Notes: a model not told the origin generated them from the sequence alone. DNA of 12,400 nucleotides from an uncultured Oscillospiraceae bacterium (GCA_934565775.1 CAKTIN010000054.1:1-12400); one strand, 5' to 3'. Numbered from the stretch's first letter, positions 1-7,075 are shown. Translations and numbers: made by a program.

Positions 1-477
1 GTCCAGCAGGTCGCCGGTGCCGTGGCCGTGGACGGCGGAGATCTCAAAGGGGTCCCCCAGGCCCAGAGCATAAAACTCGTAGACCTCGGGGTTGGTGGGG
101 CCGACGCTGTCGCATTTGTTGACGGCCAGGGCTACGGGCTTTCGGCTCCGCTGGAGCAGGGCGGCCACCTGGCTGTCCGCTGCGGTCAGGCCGACCTTCA
201 CGTCTACCACCATAATAATGGCGTCCGCCAGCTCAATGCCGATCTCCGCCTGACGGCGCATGAATTTCAGAATTTCGCTGTCCGTCCCCGGCTCGATGCC
301 GCCGGTATCCACCAGGGAGAAGGTGCGCCCGCACCACTCGCAGTCGCCGTAAATGCGGTCCCGGGTGACGCCCGGGGTATCCTCCACAATGGCGGTGCGG
401 CAGCCGGTGAGCTTGTTGAACAGCATGGACTTGCCCACGTTCGGGCGGCCCACAATGGCAACTAAGGGTTTTGCCAT
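1..477 (-). CDS. der: Ribosome biogenesis GTPase Der (EngA), N-terminal part, runs off the left edge
   Basis: Der is a tandem two-domain GTPase needed for maturation of the 50S ribosomal subunit. The 159 codons present cover most of the first G domain. Visible motifs on the minus strand are G1 GRPNVGKS (about residues 10-17), the conserved TPGVTRD stretch (G2 region), G3 DTGG, G4 NKCD and a G5-like SAVHG near the edge, all in the family order. Starting at 477 places [16 protein letters not shown] at the N-terminus, as expected for Der. An AAGGAGG ribosome binding site lies at 487-493, 9 bases upstream. The residue after the P-loop serine is Met, where Thr is usual (GKSMLFN for GKSTLFN); this should not stop GTP binding. 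The rest of the protein (second G domain, KH-like domain) lies outside the window. It has its own promoter and is separated from rpmF by a terminator. Confidence 0.97.
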   Translation of the reverse strand, partial: MAKPLVAIVGRPNVGKSMLFNKLTGCRTAIVEDTPGVTRDRIYGDCEWCGRTFSLVDTGGIEPGTDSEILKFMRRQAEIGIELADAIIMVVDVKVGLTAADSQVAALLQRSRKPVALAVNKCDSVGPTNPEVYEFYALGLGDPFEISAVHGHGTGDLLD

Positions 478-496
478 GGAAAAGGCCCTCCTTTCT

Positions 497-520
497 CTGC
501 GGCGGGAAAAGCTGCCGCAG
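497..520 (-). promoter_or_regulatory. Small hairpin in the der 5' leader
   Basis: A 7-bp perfect inverted repeat (CTGCGGC / GCCGCAG, 10-base loop) lies between the predicted der transcription start (about 535) and its ribosome binding site at 487-493. It is close enough to affect ribosome access or message stability, but no known leader motif is recognised. Chance occurrence in GC-rich DNA is possible. Confidence 0.35.
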
Positions 521-541
521 CTAAGCTGAAAGATTTGCACT

Positions 542-570
542 ATTATCTCATTTTTTCCCCGCCAGGTCAA
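542..570 (-). promoter_or_regulatory. Sigma-A promoter of der, extended -10
   Basis: Read on the minus strand: -35 TTGACC (565-570), 17-bp spacer, -10 GATAAT (542-547) preceded by TGA, a TGn extended -10. Transcription should start near 535 and give a leader of about 58 bases. The promoter lies just beyond the rpmF terminator, so der looks independently transcribed. Confidence 0.8.
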
Positions 571-584
571 CACCTATTCGGGGC

Positions 585-623
585 AAAAGAAAAAGAGAGG
601 GAGCACAGGTGCGACTCCCTCTC
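585..623 (-). terminator. Intrinsic terminator of the yceD-rpmF transcript
   Basis: On the minus strand a 9-bp perfect stem (GAGAGGGAG, 615-623, with CTCCCTCTC, 595-603) is followed directly by TTTTTCTTTT. It begins 19 bases after the rpmF stop codon and precedes the der promoter, so it separates the two transcription units. Confidence 0.9.
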
Positions 624-641
624 ACTTTCTCTTTCCTTGGC

Positions 642-827
642 TCATTCTGCCTTCACGTCGATGACCTGACGGCCATTGTAGTACCCGCAAGCCTTGCAGG
701 CTCTGTGGGGCAGGCAAAGCTCACCGCACTTGGGGCAGGTGGTAACGCCGGGAGCAGACAGCTTCCAGTTGGAACCGCGCCGCTTGTCGCGTCTCGCCTT
801 GGACACTTTACACTTGGGGACAGCCAT
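642..827 (-). CDS. rpmF: 50S ribosomal protein L32
   Basis: L32 is a small protein of the large ribosomal subunit. The 61-residue product begins [17 protein letters not shown], the typical basic N-terminus of bacterial L32, and carries a zinc ribbon made of CPKC and CKAC pairs ([22 protein letters not shown] region), so it is the zinc-binding (C+) form. The start at 827 was chosen over an in-frame ATG at 848 because MAVPK is the conserved N-terminus and a strong AAGGAGGTG binding site sits at 835-842. It lies 44 bases after yceD, with no promoter or terminator between, so the two are co-transcribed. In many bacteria yceD-rpmF is followed by plsX and fatty-acid genes; here the unit ends at a terminator and der follows. 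Confidence 0.97.
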   Translation of the reverse strand: MAVPKCKVSKARRDKRRGSNWKLSAPGVTTCPKCGELCLPHRACKACGYYNGRQVIDVKAE

Positions 828-871
828 GAGTGACACCTCCTTGGTCAACTGCTTTAACAGCTACATATTTT

Positions 872-1369
872 TTATTTGAGAAGCTGCTTCAAAGCAGCGA
901 AACGGGGATCCGGTTCCGGCTGACAGCCGCAGGGACCGTCGTTCAGGTTCGCGCCGCACCGGCAGCACAGGCCCTTGCAATCCGGTCGGCACAGAAGCTT
1001 GCTGTCCATATTCAGGACAAAGATCGTGGTGACGATCTCGTCAAGATCTGCGCAGTCGCCCTTCAGGACAAAGACCTCTTGATCCTCATCGGCCTCGTTT
1101 GACAGCTCCGTCACCAGCAGGGCCTCCATGGGCAGGGCCAGGTCCCGGGTAAAGGGAGCGGCGCAGCGGTCACAGATTCCGTGCAGGGTGGTTTGGATCT
1201 CTCCCCGGAGCATCAGAACTCCGGCGGTATTGCGCACCGTCCCCCGGGCCAGCACAGGCTCGGAAACCGGGCGGCAACTGCCGAAAACCAGGTCGGATAA
1301 GTCCAGGCTTGTTTCAAAAGAGACCGATGCGCCGGGGCAATCTATGATCTTCGATAGTCCTAACAGCAT
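872..1369 (-). CDS. yceD: DUF177 / YceD family protein
   Basis: YceD (DUF177) proteins are nearly always encoded just before rpmF and are linked to ribosome or rRNA metabolism, though the molecular role in Firmicutes is not settled. The 165-residue product has a CDRC pair at 66-69, a central acidic segment, and the family's cysteine-rich C-terminus (C127, C131, C135, C136, C138, C147, C149, in the LCRPDCKGLC...CG..L..GPCGC arrangement), which looks metal-binding. The start at 1369 (MLLGLSKI) is preferred. It has an AAAGGGA binding site about 6 bases upstream, while the upstream in-frame ATG at 1393 would lie within about 4 bases of the predicted transcription start and the one at 1435 lies upstream of the promoter. 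It is co-transcribed with rpmF from the promoter at 1403-1431. Confidence 0.93.
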   Translation of the reverse strand: MLLGLSKIIDCPGASVSFETSLDLSDLVFGSCRPVSEPVLARGTVRNTAGVLMLRGEIQTTLHGICDRCAAPFTRDLALPMEALLVTELSNEADEDQEVFVLKGDCADLDEIVTTIFVLNMDSKLLCRPDCKGLCCRCGANLNDGPCGCQPEPDPRFAALKQLLK

Positions 1370-1402
1370 AGTAATCCCTTTCTCCACAGTCATGCACAAG
1401 AT

Positions 1403-1431
1403 ATTATAGGGGATTCGGGTCCGTTTGTCAA
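1403..1431 (-). promoter_or_regulatory. Perfect consensus sigma-A promoter of yceD-rpmF
   Basis: On the minus strand: -35 TTGACA (1426-1431), 17-bp spacer, -10 TATAAT (1403-1408). Both hexamers match the consensus exactly, which fits a strongly expressed ribosomal protein gene. The start should fall near 1396, giving a leader of about 27 bases before the yceD start codon. Confidence 0.95.
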
Positions 1432-1452
1432 ACACTTTTTTTGCAATTCGTC

Positions 1453-1484
1453 TTGACTTTTTCCGGATTTCGGTGCAAGATAAT
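1453..1484 (+). promoter_or_regulatory. Possible weak promoter for the pseudouridine synthase gene
   Basis: A TTGACT -35-like hexamer (1453-1458) is followed by GATAAT (1479-1484) with a 20-bp spacer, or by AAGATA (1477-1482) at 18 bp. Spacing or -10 match is imperfect either way. It is the only candidate in the divergent 193-bp gap and sits back to back with the yceD promoter. Confidence 0.35.
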
Positions 1485-1562
1485 CAAAAAAGGACGCCAT
1501 GACCCGCAGGACCGGGAAAAATGCGGGCTTCCGCGGAAAAACGGAGGGGAGAAAGGGAAATT

Positions 1563-2537
1563 ATGAAAGAATTTACCATCGGAGAAAACGACGCCGGTCA
1601 GCGCCTGGACCGGTTCCTGGCCAAGGCGGTGCCGCTGCTGCCCGCGTCCCTGGCCCAGAAGTATATCCGCACCAAGCGCATTAAGCGCAACGGCGGCCGG
1701 GCCCAGCGGGACGACCGGCTGGCGGCGGGGGACGTGCTGCAGCTGTATATCAACGACGAGTTCTTTGACCGCCCCTCCCAGGACAACGCCTATCTGACGG
1801 TGACGGCGCCCAAGCTGGAGCTGGTATATGAGGACGAGAACCTCCTTCTGGTGGACAAGAAGCCCGGCCAGGCGGTCCACCCCCACGACGGGGCGGAGTA
1901 CGGCAAGACTCTCATCGACCACATCCAGGCCTATCTGTATGCCAAGGGGGAGTGGAAGCCCCGGCTGGAGAACGCCTTTACCCCCGCCCTGTGCAACCGC
2001 ATCGACCGGAACACCGGGGGGATCGTCATCGCGGCAAAAAATGCCGAGGCCCTGCGCATTCTCAACCAGAAGATCCGGGACCGGGAGCTGGATAAGCGCT
2101 ACCTGGCCCTGGTCCACGGGACGCCGAAGCCCCGGGAGGGGACCCTGCGGGGCTTTTTGTTCAAGGACGCGGTGAAAAACCGGGTCTACGTTACGGACAA
2201 GCCCCAGACCGGGGCCAAGACGGCGGAGACGAAATACCGGGTCCTGGGAACCCGGGACGGCCTGTCCCTGGTGGAGTGCGAGCTGATCACCGGCCGGACC
2301 CACCAGATCCGGGCCCAGTTTGCCCACGCCGGGTGGCCCCTGCTGGGGGACGGGAAATACGGCCGGCTGGACAAGGCCGACGGGCGGAAATTCCAGGCCC
2401 TTTACTCCTACCGGCTCACCTTCCGGTTCACCACGGACGCCGGCTGCCTGGCCTATCTGAATGGAAAGACCTTCCAGGTGCGCCGGGTGGATTTCGCCGC
2501 GGACTTCCTGCCCGGGGGGACTGATGAAATTCACTAA
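1563..2537 (+). CDS. RluA-family 23S rRNA-type pseudouridine synthase
   Basis: Converts uridine to pseudouridine in structured RNA, probably 23S rRNA (RluC/RluD branch). The 324-residue protein has an N-terminal S4 RNA-binding domain (about residues 12-65, QRLDRFLAK...), then the RluA catalytic domain. The catalytic motif is NRIDRNTGG at 145-153 with Asp148 as nucleophile; the family form is HRLDxxTSG, and the Asn/Ile version is a known variant. The later motif TGRTHQIR lies at 243-250, followed by LLGDGKYG. The ATG at 1563 gives the S4 domain a normal N-terminus and has purine-rich GGAGGGG and AAAGGGA sequences just upstream; an in-frame ATG at 1521 would add 14 basic, non-conserved residues. 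The gene is divergent from yceD. No strong terminator follows it before the pot promoter. Exact target uridines cannot be told from sequence, so no specific symbol is given. Confidence 0.93.
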   Translation: MKEFTIGENDAGQRLDRFLAKAVPLLPASLAQKYIRTKRIKRNGGRAQRDDRLAAGDVLQLYINDEFFDRPSQDNAYLTVTAPKLELVYEDENLLLVDKKPGQAVHPHDGAEYGKTLIDHIQAYLYAKGEWKPRLENAFTPALCNRIDRNTGGIVIAAKNAEALRILNQKIRDRELDKRYLALVHGTPKPREGTLRGFLFKDAVKNRVYVTDKPQTGAKTAETKYRVLGTRDGLSLVECELITGRTHQIRAQFAHAGWPLLGDGKYGRLDKADGRKFQALYSYRLTFRFTTDAGCLAYLNGKTFQVRRVDFAADFLPGGTDEIH

Positions 2538-2588
2538 ATTCCGACCCTGCGGGGGACGAAAATTCGCCAGGATTTTTTGAGAATTTTG

Positions 2589-2623
2589 TTGACATTTCCC
2601 CTGTTTTCAGATATACATATAAT
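2589..2623 (+). promoter_or_regulatory. Sigma-A promoter of the pot operon
   Basis: A perfect TTGACA (2589-2594) is followed after 17 bp by TATACA (2612-2617), which gives a start near 2624. A perfect TATAAT sits directly after, at 2618-2623, but with a 23-bp spacer to the same -35, so it is less likely to be used with it. The leader to potA is about 66 bases. Confidence 0.85.
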
Positions 2624-2629
2624 CAGTAT

Positions 2630-2658
2630 GCAAACCGCCTGAAAAGGGCGGTTTTTGC
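2630..2658 (+). promoter_or_regulatory. Terminator-like hairpin in the potA leader (possible attenuator)
   Basis: The stem AAACCGCC (2632-2639) pairs with GGCGGTTT (2647-2654) around a 7-base loop, and the T run extends to 2656; with a 2-base bulge the pairing continues to GC at 2630-2631 and 2657-2658. This has the form of an intrinsic terminator, yet it lies downstream of the pot promoter and 31 bases before the potA start. It could attenuate pot transcription, or it could mainly terminate read-through from the pseudouridine synthase gene. Confidence 0.6.
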
Positions 2659-2689
2659 GGAAAAATTCAGAAAGAAACGGGGGAGGATA

Positions 2690-3808
2690 ATGTCCAAAAA
2701 GCTCATCCGTCTGCAAAACCTGGTCATGGAGTTTGACGGAGAAAGAATCTTAGACAATATTGATCTCTACATCAACGACCACGAATTTTTGACCCTCCTG
2801 GGGCCCTCCGGCTGCGGCAAAACCACAACGCTGCGCATCATCGGAGGGTTCTTGACGCCTACGTCGGGAGATGTCATCTTCGATGAACGCCGGATCAACG
2901 ATGTGCCCGCCTATGAGCGGCAGATCAATACGGTGTTCCAGCGCTATGCTCTGTTTCCCCATCTGGACGTGTACGACAACATCGCCTTCGGCCTGCGGGT
3001 GTCCAAGCTGCCCAAGGCGGAGATCGACCAGCGGGTGAATGAGATGCTGGAGGTCGTGAGCTTAAAAGGCTATGAAAACCGGAAAGTCACATCCCTGTCC
3101 GGCGGTCAGCAGCAGCGGGTGGCCATTGCCCGCGCCCTGGTGAACCGGCCGAAGGTGCTGCTGCTGGACGAGCCCCTGGGGGCTCTGGACCTGCGGCTGC
3201 GGAAGGATATGCAGAACGAGCTGAAGCGGATCCAACAGGCGATGGGAATTACCTTTATATATGTGACCCACGATCAGGAGGAGGCTCTGGCCATGTCCGA
3301 TACCATCGTGGTCATGGACAAGGGCCGGATCCAGCAGATCGGCCGGCCTGAGGATATTTACAACGAGCCCAAGAACGCCTTCGTGGCGGACTTCATCGGC
3401 GAGAGCAACATCCTTGACGGCGTGATGCTGGCGGACTTCCAGGTGAAGTTCTTCGGCAGGACCTTCGCCTGCGTGGATCAGGGCTTCGCCCCCAACGAGC
3501 CGGTGGATGTGGTCATCCGCCCGGAGGACATCGACATTGTGGAGTCCGACGGCGGGCACCTGTGCGGCACGGTGACCTCCGTCACCTTTAAGGGCCTGAA
3601 CTATGATATTATCGTGGACTTCAAGGGCTTTAAGTGGCTCATTCAGACCACGGATTACCATCCCGTAGGGGCCTATATCGGCATCCGGCTCAACCCCGAG
3701 GACATCCATGTCATGGCCAAGAGCGAGTACTCCGGTCAGTTTGGTGACTACAGCTCCTACTCTGCGGAGTATGACGAGCTGACGGAGGACGCGGAAGATG
3801 AAGAATAA
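2690..3808 (+). CDS. potA: Spermidine/putrescine ABC transporter ATP-binding protein
   Basis: PotA is the cytoplasmic ATPase that powers polyamine uptake through PotBC. The 372-residue protein has Walker A GPSGCGKT (38-45), the Q-loop glutamine in [10 protein letters not shown] (Gln84), signature LSGGQ (136-140), Walker B VLLLDE (156-161), the D-loop ALD and the H-loop histidine in YVTHDQEEA (His194). After about residue 240 comes a TOBE-type regulatory domain with the VVIRPEDI motif typical of PotA/MalK-class ATPases. The last residues are very acidic ([10 protein letters not shown]). A GGGGGAGG binding site ends 3 bases before the ATG. The gene overlaps potB by 11 bases. The assignment to polyamines comes from the whole operon, above all the PotD-like binding protein; the ATPase alone could serve other small substrates. 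Confidence 0.95.
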   Translation: MSKKLIRLQNLVMEFDGERILDNIDLYINDHEFLTLLGPSGCGKTTTLRIIGGFLTPTSGDVIFDERRINDVPAYERQINTVFQRYALFPHLDVYDNIAFGLRVSKLPKAEIDQRVNEMLEVVSLKGYENRKVTSLSGGQQQRVAIARALVNRPKVLLLDEPLGALDLRLRKDMQNELKRIQQAMGITFIYVTHDQEEALAMSDTIVVMDKGRIQQIGRPEDIYNEPKNAFVADFIGESNILDGVMLADFQVKFFGRTFACVDQGFAPNEPVDVVIRPEDIDIVESDGGHLCGTVTSVTFKGLNYDIIVDFKGFKWLIQTTDYHPVGAYIGIRLNPEDIHVMAKSEYSGQFGDYSSYSAEYDELTEDAEDEE

Positions 3809-4676
3809 CGAGATCCTTCAGCCGGAGGCCGGCAGCAAAAAGAGCCATCATGTGCTGTTCCACCTGCTGTGCAACGGGCCGTATCTGGTGTGGATGACCA
3901 TTTTTATCCTGGTGCCCCTGGGGGTCGTGGTGTTTTACGCCCTGACGGATCCTGCCACCGGGCAGTTCACCCTGGATAATCTGGCCAAGGCCTTCTCCCC
4001 TGCGTTTTTGAAGATTTTCGGCCGGTCGGTGTGGTACTCCCTGCTGGCCTCCCTGATCTGCCTGGTGGTGGGCTACCCCGTGGCCTACCTCATTGCCCGG
4101 CAGAAGCCCGGGGTGCAGCGGACGCTGTATATGCTGGTCATGCTGCCCATGTGTATGAGCTTCCTGCTCCGGACCCTGGCCTGGGTGGGGCTCCTGCAGG
4201 ATACAGGCATCATCAACCGCTTCCTGGGCCTTTTTGGCATTGGCCCCCTGCACCTGATCCGGAACACCGGGGCGGTGATCCTGGGCATGGTCTATAACTA
4301 CCTGCCCTATATGATCCTGCCGCTGTACACGGTCATTATGAAAATCGACCCGCTGCTCATTGAGGCAGCGGAGGACCTGGGGTGCAACGCCGTCCGGACC
4401 TTCCGGAAGGTGATCCTGCCTCTGTCCGTCCCCGGCATCGTCTCCGGGATGACCATGGTGTTCGTCCCGGCGGTGTCTACCTTCTATATTTCCCAGAAGC
4501 TGGGCTCCACGGGCACGACCATGATCGGCGACGTGATCGAGAGCCAGTTCAAGTCCGCCTATAATCACAATCTGGGCGCGGCCCTGTCTCTGGTGCTGAT
4601 GATCCTGATCTTTGTGTGCGTGGGCGTTATGAACCGCTTTGCGGGCTCGGATACGGAAGGCCAGGTGGTGGTATGA
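3798..4676 (+). CDS. potB: Spermidine/putrescine ABC transporter permease, PotB type
   Basis: One of the two membrane subunits forming the polyamine channel. The 292-residue protein has a short cytoplasmic N-terminus, about six hydrophobic segments (roughly 29-49, 78-99, 109-131, 158-180, 211-231, 258-277), and the EAA loop that contacts the ATPase at 189-208 (EAAEDLG followed by [10 protein letters not shown]). The start lies inside potA, with GGAGG at 3784-3788, 9 bases upstream. The stop overlaps the potC start as ATGA, so translation is probably coupled. First-subunit order and similarity to PotB (for example GYPVAYLIA and the [12 protein letters not shown] region) support potB over potC. 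Confidence 0.94.
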   Translation: MKNNEILQPEAGSKKSHHVLFHLLCNGPYLVWMTIFILVPLGVVVFYALTDPATGQFTLDNLAKAFSPAFLKIFGRSVWYSLLASLICLVVGYPVAYLIARQKPGVQRTLYMLVMLPMCMSFLLRTLAWVGLLQDTGIINRFLGLFGIGPLHLIRNTGAVILGMVYNYLPYMILPLYTVIMKIDPLLIEAAEDLGCNAVRTFRKVILPLSVPGIVSGMTMVFVPAVSTFYISQKLGSTGTTMIGDVIESQFKSAYNHNLGAALSLVLMILIFVCVGVMNRFAGSDTEGQVVV

Positions 4677-5485
4677 AGCGGCTGAATAAAATCTATACCG
4701 CCCTGGTATTCCTGTTTCTGTACGCGCCCATGGTGGTGCTGATCCTGGCCTCCTTCAATACGGGCAAGGACATTACCCACTTTGAAGGCTTCACCCTCCA
4801 GCGGTATGCGGAGCTCTTCCGGGACAGCAAGCTGCTGCCCCTGCTGCGGAACTCCCTGGAGATTGCCTTTGCCTCCTCCCTGATCGCCACGGTGATGGGG
4901 ACGGCGGCGGCCATCGGCATCAACCGCATGAAGCCCAGAATGCGCTCCGTGATCCTGACGGTGACGAATATCCCCATGACCAATCCGGATATTGTGACCG
5001 GCGTGTCGCTGTCGCTGCTGTTTGTGTTCCTGGGGGCGCTGCTCCGGGTGAAGAACATCCTGAGCGTCTGGACCCTGCTCATTGCCCATATTACCTTCAA
5101 CCTGCCCTATGTCATTCTGAACGTCATGCCCAAGCTGGCGCAGATGGACCGGTCCCTGACCGAGGCGGCGATGGATCTGGGCTGCACCCCCTTCCAGGCC
5201 TTTTACAAGGTCACCCTCCATGAGATCATGCCCGGCGTGGCCTCCGGGGCCATTATGGCCTTTACCATGTCCCTGGATGATTTCGTCATCAGCTATTTCG
5301 CCTACGGCCCCAGCTTTGTGACGCTGCCCGTGGAGATTTACAATTATACAAAAAAGCCCCTCCAGCCGAAGATCTACGCCCTGTTTACCCTGCTGTTTGC
5401 GATGATTCTGGCGCTGATGGTGGGCATGAATCTTTTGCAGGCCCGGGCGGAGCGGAAGCGCCAGGGGGCGCGGCAGCCGGGCTGA
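4673..5485 (+). CDS. potC: Spermidine/putrescine ABC transporter permease, PotC type
   Basis: Second membrane subunit of the polyamine importer. The 270-residue protein starts with a transmembrane helix (about 8-28) followed by SFNTG, a feature of PotC-type permeases. It has six hydrophobic segments in all and an EAA loop at 164-188 (EAAMDLGC...TLHEIMPG). The later stretch MAFTMSLDDFVISYF is also characteristic of PotC. The ATG at 4673 is preferred because it overlaps the potB stop codon and has AGGTGG at 4663-4668; the upstream in-frame ATG at 4616 would add 19 non-hydrophobic residues. The C-terminus is basic (ARAERKRQGARQPG), consistent with a cytoplasmic end. Confidence 0.94.
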   Translation: MKRLNKIYTALVFLFLYAPMVVLILASFNTGKDITHFEGFTLQRYAELFRDSKLLPLLRNSLEIAFASSLIATVMGTAAAIGINRMKPRMRSVILTVTNIPMTNPDIVTGVSLSLLFVFLGALLRVKNILSVWTLLIAHITFNLPYVILNVMPKLAQMDRSLTEAAMDLGCTPFQAFYKVTLHEIMPGVASGAIMAFTMSLDDFVISYFAYGPSFVTLPVEIYNYTKKPLQPKIYALFTLLFAMILALMVGMNLLQARAERKRQGARQPG

Positions 5486-5520
5486 GGACGTGCCGTTTCG
5501 GACGGCGGAAAGGAATCAAA

Positions 5521-6645
5521 ATGAAAAAGGGAATTGCAATCTTGCTTGTATCTGCGCTGCTGCTGGGTCTTTGCGGCTGCGCACAGTTTGCCACCAACCT
5601 CCAGGACGGGACCCAGGGCAGCAGCCAGGGAAGCAGCCAGGGAAGCGGAGAAGATGTGACGCTCAATGTGTATAACTGGGGCCAGTATATCTCCGAGGGA
5701 GACGACGGCTCTCTGGACGTGATCCAGGCCTTTGAGGACAAATACCCCAACATCCATGTGAACTACACCACCTACGACTCCAACGAGACCATGTACGCCA
5801 AGCTCAAGACCGGCGGCATCAGCGTGGACGTGATCATTCCCTCCGACTACATGATCGCCCGGCTGATCGCGGAGGATATGCTCCTGCCTCTGAATTTCGA
5901 CAACATCCCCAATTACCAGTATATTGACGAGGCCTATCGGAACACGGCCTATGATCCCGAGAATCAGTATTCCGTCCCGTACACCTGGGGCACCGTGGGC
6001 ATCATTTACAATACCAAGTATGTGGACCCGGCGGACGTGACCGGCTGGGAACTGCTGTGGAATGAAAAGTATGCCGGAAAGATCCTCATGTTCGGCAACT
6101 CCCGGGATGCCTTCGGCATTGCGGAGCTGCTGCTGGGGTATGACCTGAACACCACGGACAAGACGGAGCTGGACGCGGCGGCGGAGAAGCTCAAGGAGCA
6201 GCGGCCTCTGGTGCAGCAGTATGTGATGGACGAGATCTTCAACGCCATGCAGAACGAGGAGGCCTGGGTGGCCACCTATTACGCCGGGGACTATCTGACC
6301 ATGAAGGAGGAGAACTCCGACCTGGCCTTCTACCGGCCGGAGGATCAGGGCTTCAACTTCTTTCTGGACGCCATGTGCATCCCCTCCTGCGCCCAGAATA
6401 AGGAGGCGGCCGAGCTGTTCATCAACTTCCTGTGCGACCCGGAGATCGCCGGGCAGAACATGGACTTCCTGGGCTACGGCGTGCCGGAGGAGGCGGCCAA
6501 GGCCTATATGGACCCGGAGGTGGTGGCAGACCCCATCGCTTACCCGGATGGCACGGTGCTGAGCAAGGGCCAGATTTTTGCCAATCTGCCCACGGACACC
6601 CTCCAGTATATGGAGGAGCTGTGGCTGAAGGCCCGGACCAACTAA
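5521..6645 (+). CDS. potD: Spermidine/putrescine-binding lipoprotein
   Basis: Extracellular substrate receptor of the importer. The 374-residue precursor has a basic n-region, a hydrophobic core and a lipobox LCGC with the acylated Cys at position 20, so the mature protein is anchored to the outer face of the membrane. A flexible Gly/Ser/Gln linker (about 30-43, GSSQGSSQGS) leads into the PotD fold (VTLNVYNWGQYI, about 46-57). Trp53, Tyr56, the SDYMI segment (108-112), the YTWGTVGIIYN region and the YYAGDY stretch (253-258) correspond in position to polyamine-contacting regions of known PotD/PotF proteins. Spermidine versus putrescine preference cannot be read off. An AAAGGA binding site lies at 5509-5514. 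It follows potC by 35 bases with no promoter visible, so it is the last gene of the operon. The linker is encoded by a short imperfect 12-bp tandem repeat. Confidence 0.95.
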   Translation: MKKGIAILLVSALLLGLCGCAQFATNLQDGTQGSSQGSSQGSGEDVTLNVYNWGQYISEGDDGSLDVIQAFEDKYPNIHVNYTTYDSNETMYAKLKTGGISVDVIIPSDYMIARLIAEDMLLPLNFDNIPNYQYIDEAYRNTAYDPENQYSVPYTWGTVGIIYNTKYVDPADVTGWELLWNEKYAGKILMFGNSRDAFGIAELLLGYDLNTTDKTELDAAAEKLKEQRPLVQQYVMDEIFNAMQNEEAWVATYYAGDYLTMKEENSDLAFYRPEDQGFNFFLDAMCIPSCAQNKEAAELFINFLCDPEIAGQNMDFLGYGVPEEAAKAYMDPEVVADPIAYPDGTVLSKGQIFANLPTDTLQYMEELWLKARTN

Positions 6646-6648
6646 ATT

Positions 6649-6676
6649 GCTGAGGAGGCCCCTGCGGGGGCCTCCT
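6649..6676 (+). repeat. Direct repeat, left copy (duplicated terminator)
   Basis: These 28 bases recur almost identically at 6927-6955: both start GCTGAGGAG and end GGGGGCCTCCT, differing by one base change and one extra C. The pair brackets the foldback element between them. In the right copy the T run follows directly; in the left copy it is replaced by CAGACTG. One reading is that an ancestral terminator was duplicated when the element entered. Confidence 0.7.
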
Positions 6677-6678
6677 CA
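6651..6678 (+). terminator. Perfect 12-bp hairpin after potD, no T-tract
   Basis: TGAGGAGGCCCC (6651-6662) pairs exactly with GGGGCCTCCTCA (6667-6678) around a TGCG loop, 5 bases after the potD stop. Position and strength suggest transcript end formation, but the expected T run is missing; instead the sequence continues GACTGTC. A second, T-tailed copy lies at 6931-6959. Confidence 0.6.
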
Positions 6679-6895
6679 GACTGTCAAGAACCCCCCGGAC
6701 CGTTAAAATGCGGAGTAATCTATGTGAGGATTTTCCACCGTTTCGCAATACTCTGCGGGGCTAGAAATTCGAATAAAATGTCCGGAATATGCCGAAAAAA
6801 TTAGCATTTTAACTTACTGCGCAACTCGCATCCTACCGTACCTCTGTACGCCGACGGATGCGAGTTGCTTGTCTCCGGCGCTTTCTTGACGTCTG
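6677..6895. repeat. Foldback (MITE-like or structured-RNA) element with imperfect terminal inverted repeats
   Basis: The ends are inverted repeats: 6677-6690 (CAGACTGTCAAGAA) matches the reverse complement of 6883-6895 with one base missing. Nested inside are a 10-bp inverted repeat GTTAAAATGC (6702-6711) with GCATTTTAAC (6804-6813), a shorter GCGGAGTA (6710-6717) with TACTCTGC (6749-6756), allowing one G-T pair, and a 13-bp perfect hairpin (6821-6833 with 6856-6868). No plausible coding frame or transposase is present. The layout suits a miniature inverted-repeat element or a multi-stem non-coding RNA; sequence alone does not decide. It accounts for most of the 430-bp gene-free stretch between potD and the next operon. 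Confidence 0.5.
6821..6868. repeat. Long 13-bp hairpin with an inner stem
   Basis: GCAACTCGCATCC (6821-6833) and GGATGCGAGTTGC (6856-6868) are perfectly complementary. The 22-base loop contains a further 5-bp stem, CGTAC (6837-6841) with GTACG (6846-6850), around CTCT. This is the strongest single stem inside the foldback element. Confidence 0.75.
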
Positions 6896-6896
6896 G

Positions 6897-6930
6897 CAGC
6901 GTGTCAAAAAACGAGTTTTTTGACACGCTG
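6897..6930. repeat. Perfect 15-bp palindrome with A6/T6 tops
   Basis: CAGCGTGTCAAAAAA (6897-6911) and TTTTTTGACACGCTG (6916-6930) pair over all 15 bases around a CGAG loop. It lies between the foldback element and the right terminator copy. The A/T-rich top half of the stem makes it unlike a standard terminator on either strand. It may be a dispersed intergenic repeat. Confidence 0.75.
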
Positions 6931-6955
6931 AGGAGCCCCCCTGCGGGGGCCTCCT
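6927..6955 (+). repeat. Direct repeat, right copy (duplicated terminator)
   Basis: Right partner of the 28-base repeat at 6649-6676. It has CCCCCC where the left copy has GCCCC, so its own stem carries one C-C mismatch. Confidence 0.7.
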
Positions 6956-6959
6956 TTTT
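6931..6959 (+). terminator. Intrinsic terminator upstream of the adaptor-ABC operon
   Basis: AGGAG plus CCCCC (6931-6941, one mismatched C at 6936) pairs with GGGGG plus CTCCT (6945-6955, mismatch at 6950) around a TGC loop, and is followed by TTTTT ending at 6959. It is probably the original pot operon terminator and insulates the next promoter, 38 bases further on. Confidence 0.85.
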
Positions 6960-6996
6960 GCAGCGGAAACTTAAGACTTTTTAAGGCGGGCGGCGG

Positions 6997-7025
6997 TTGA
7001 CTTTACCCCGGACAAACGGTAAAAT
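6997..7025 (+). promoter_or_regulatory. Sigma-A promoter of the adaptor-ATPase-permease operon
   Basis: TTGACT (6997-7002), 17-bp spacer, TAAAAT (7020-7025). The predicted start near 7032 gives a leader of about 44 bases to the first gene. Confidence 0.82.
7002..7023. promoter_or_regulatory. Possible operator dyad inside the promoter
   Basis: TTTACC (7002-7007) and GGTAAA (7018-7023) form a dyad with a 10-base centre, overlapping the end of the -35 and the start of the -10 hexamers. A dimeric repressor bound here would block RNA polymerase. No regulator gene lies in the window, and a 6-bp dyad can arise by chance. Confidence 0.35.
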
Positions 7026-7075
7026 AAACCCATCTGAGGTTTGCGCGCAGTTTTCAAAAACGGAGGTTATGAAGA

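Noticed and set aside
22..465. Open frame of 147 codons on the plus strand at the left edge
   Set aside because: It is the reverse strand of der, whose G1-G5 motifs are all readable on the minus strand.
1428..2534. Open frame of 368 codons on the minus strand
   Set aside because: It covers the pseudouridine synthase gene in reverse and ends within the yceD promoter region. It has no motifs, and the plus-strand gene has catalytic signatures.
2618..2623. TATAAT as the main -10 of the pot promoter
   Set aside because: It is a perfect hexamer but sits 23 bp from the TTGACA. TATACA at 2612-2617 has the ideal 17-bp spacing, so it is preferred.
6679..6930. A small gene, tRNA or known riboswitch in the intergenic stretch after potD
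   Set aside because: No open frame with a ribosome binding site, no cloverleaf or CCA-type end, and no riboswitch core that I recognise. Only inverted repeats can be supported.
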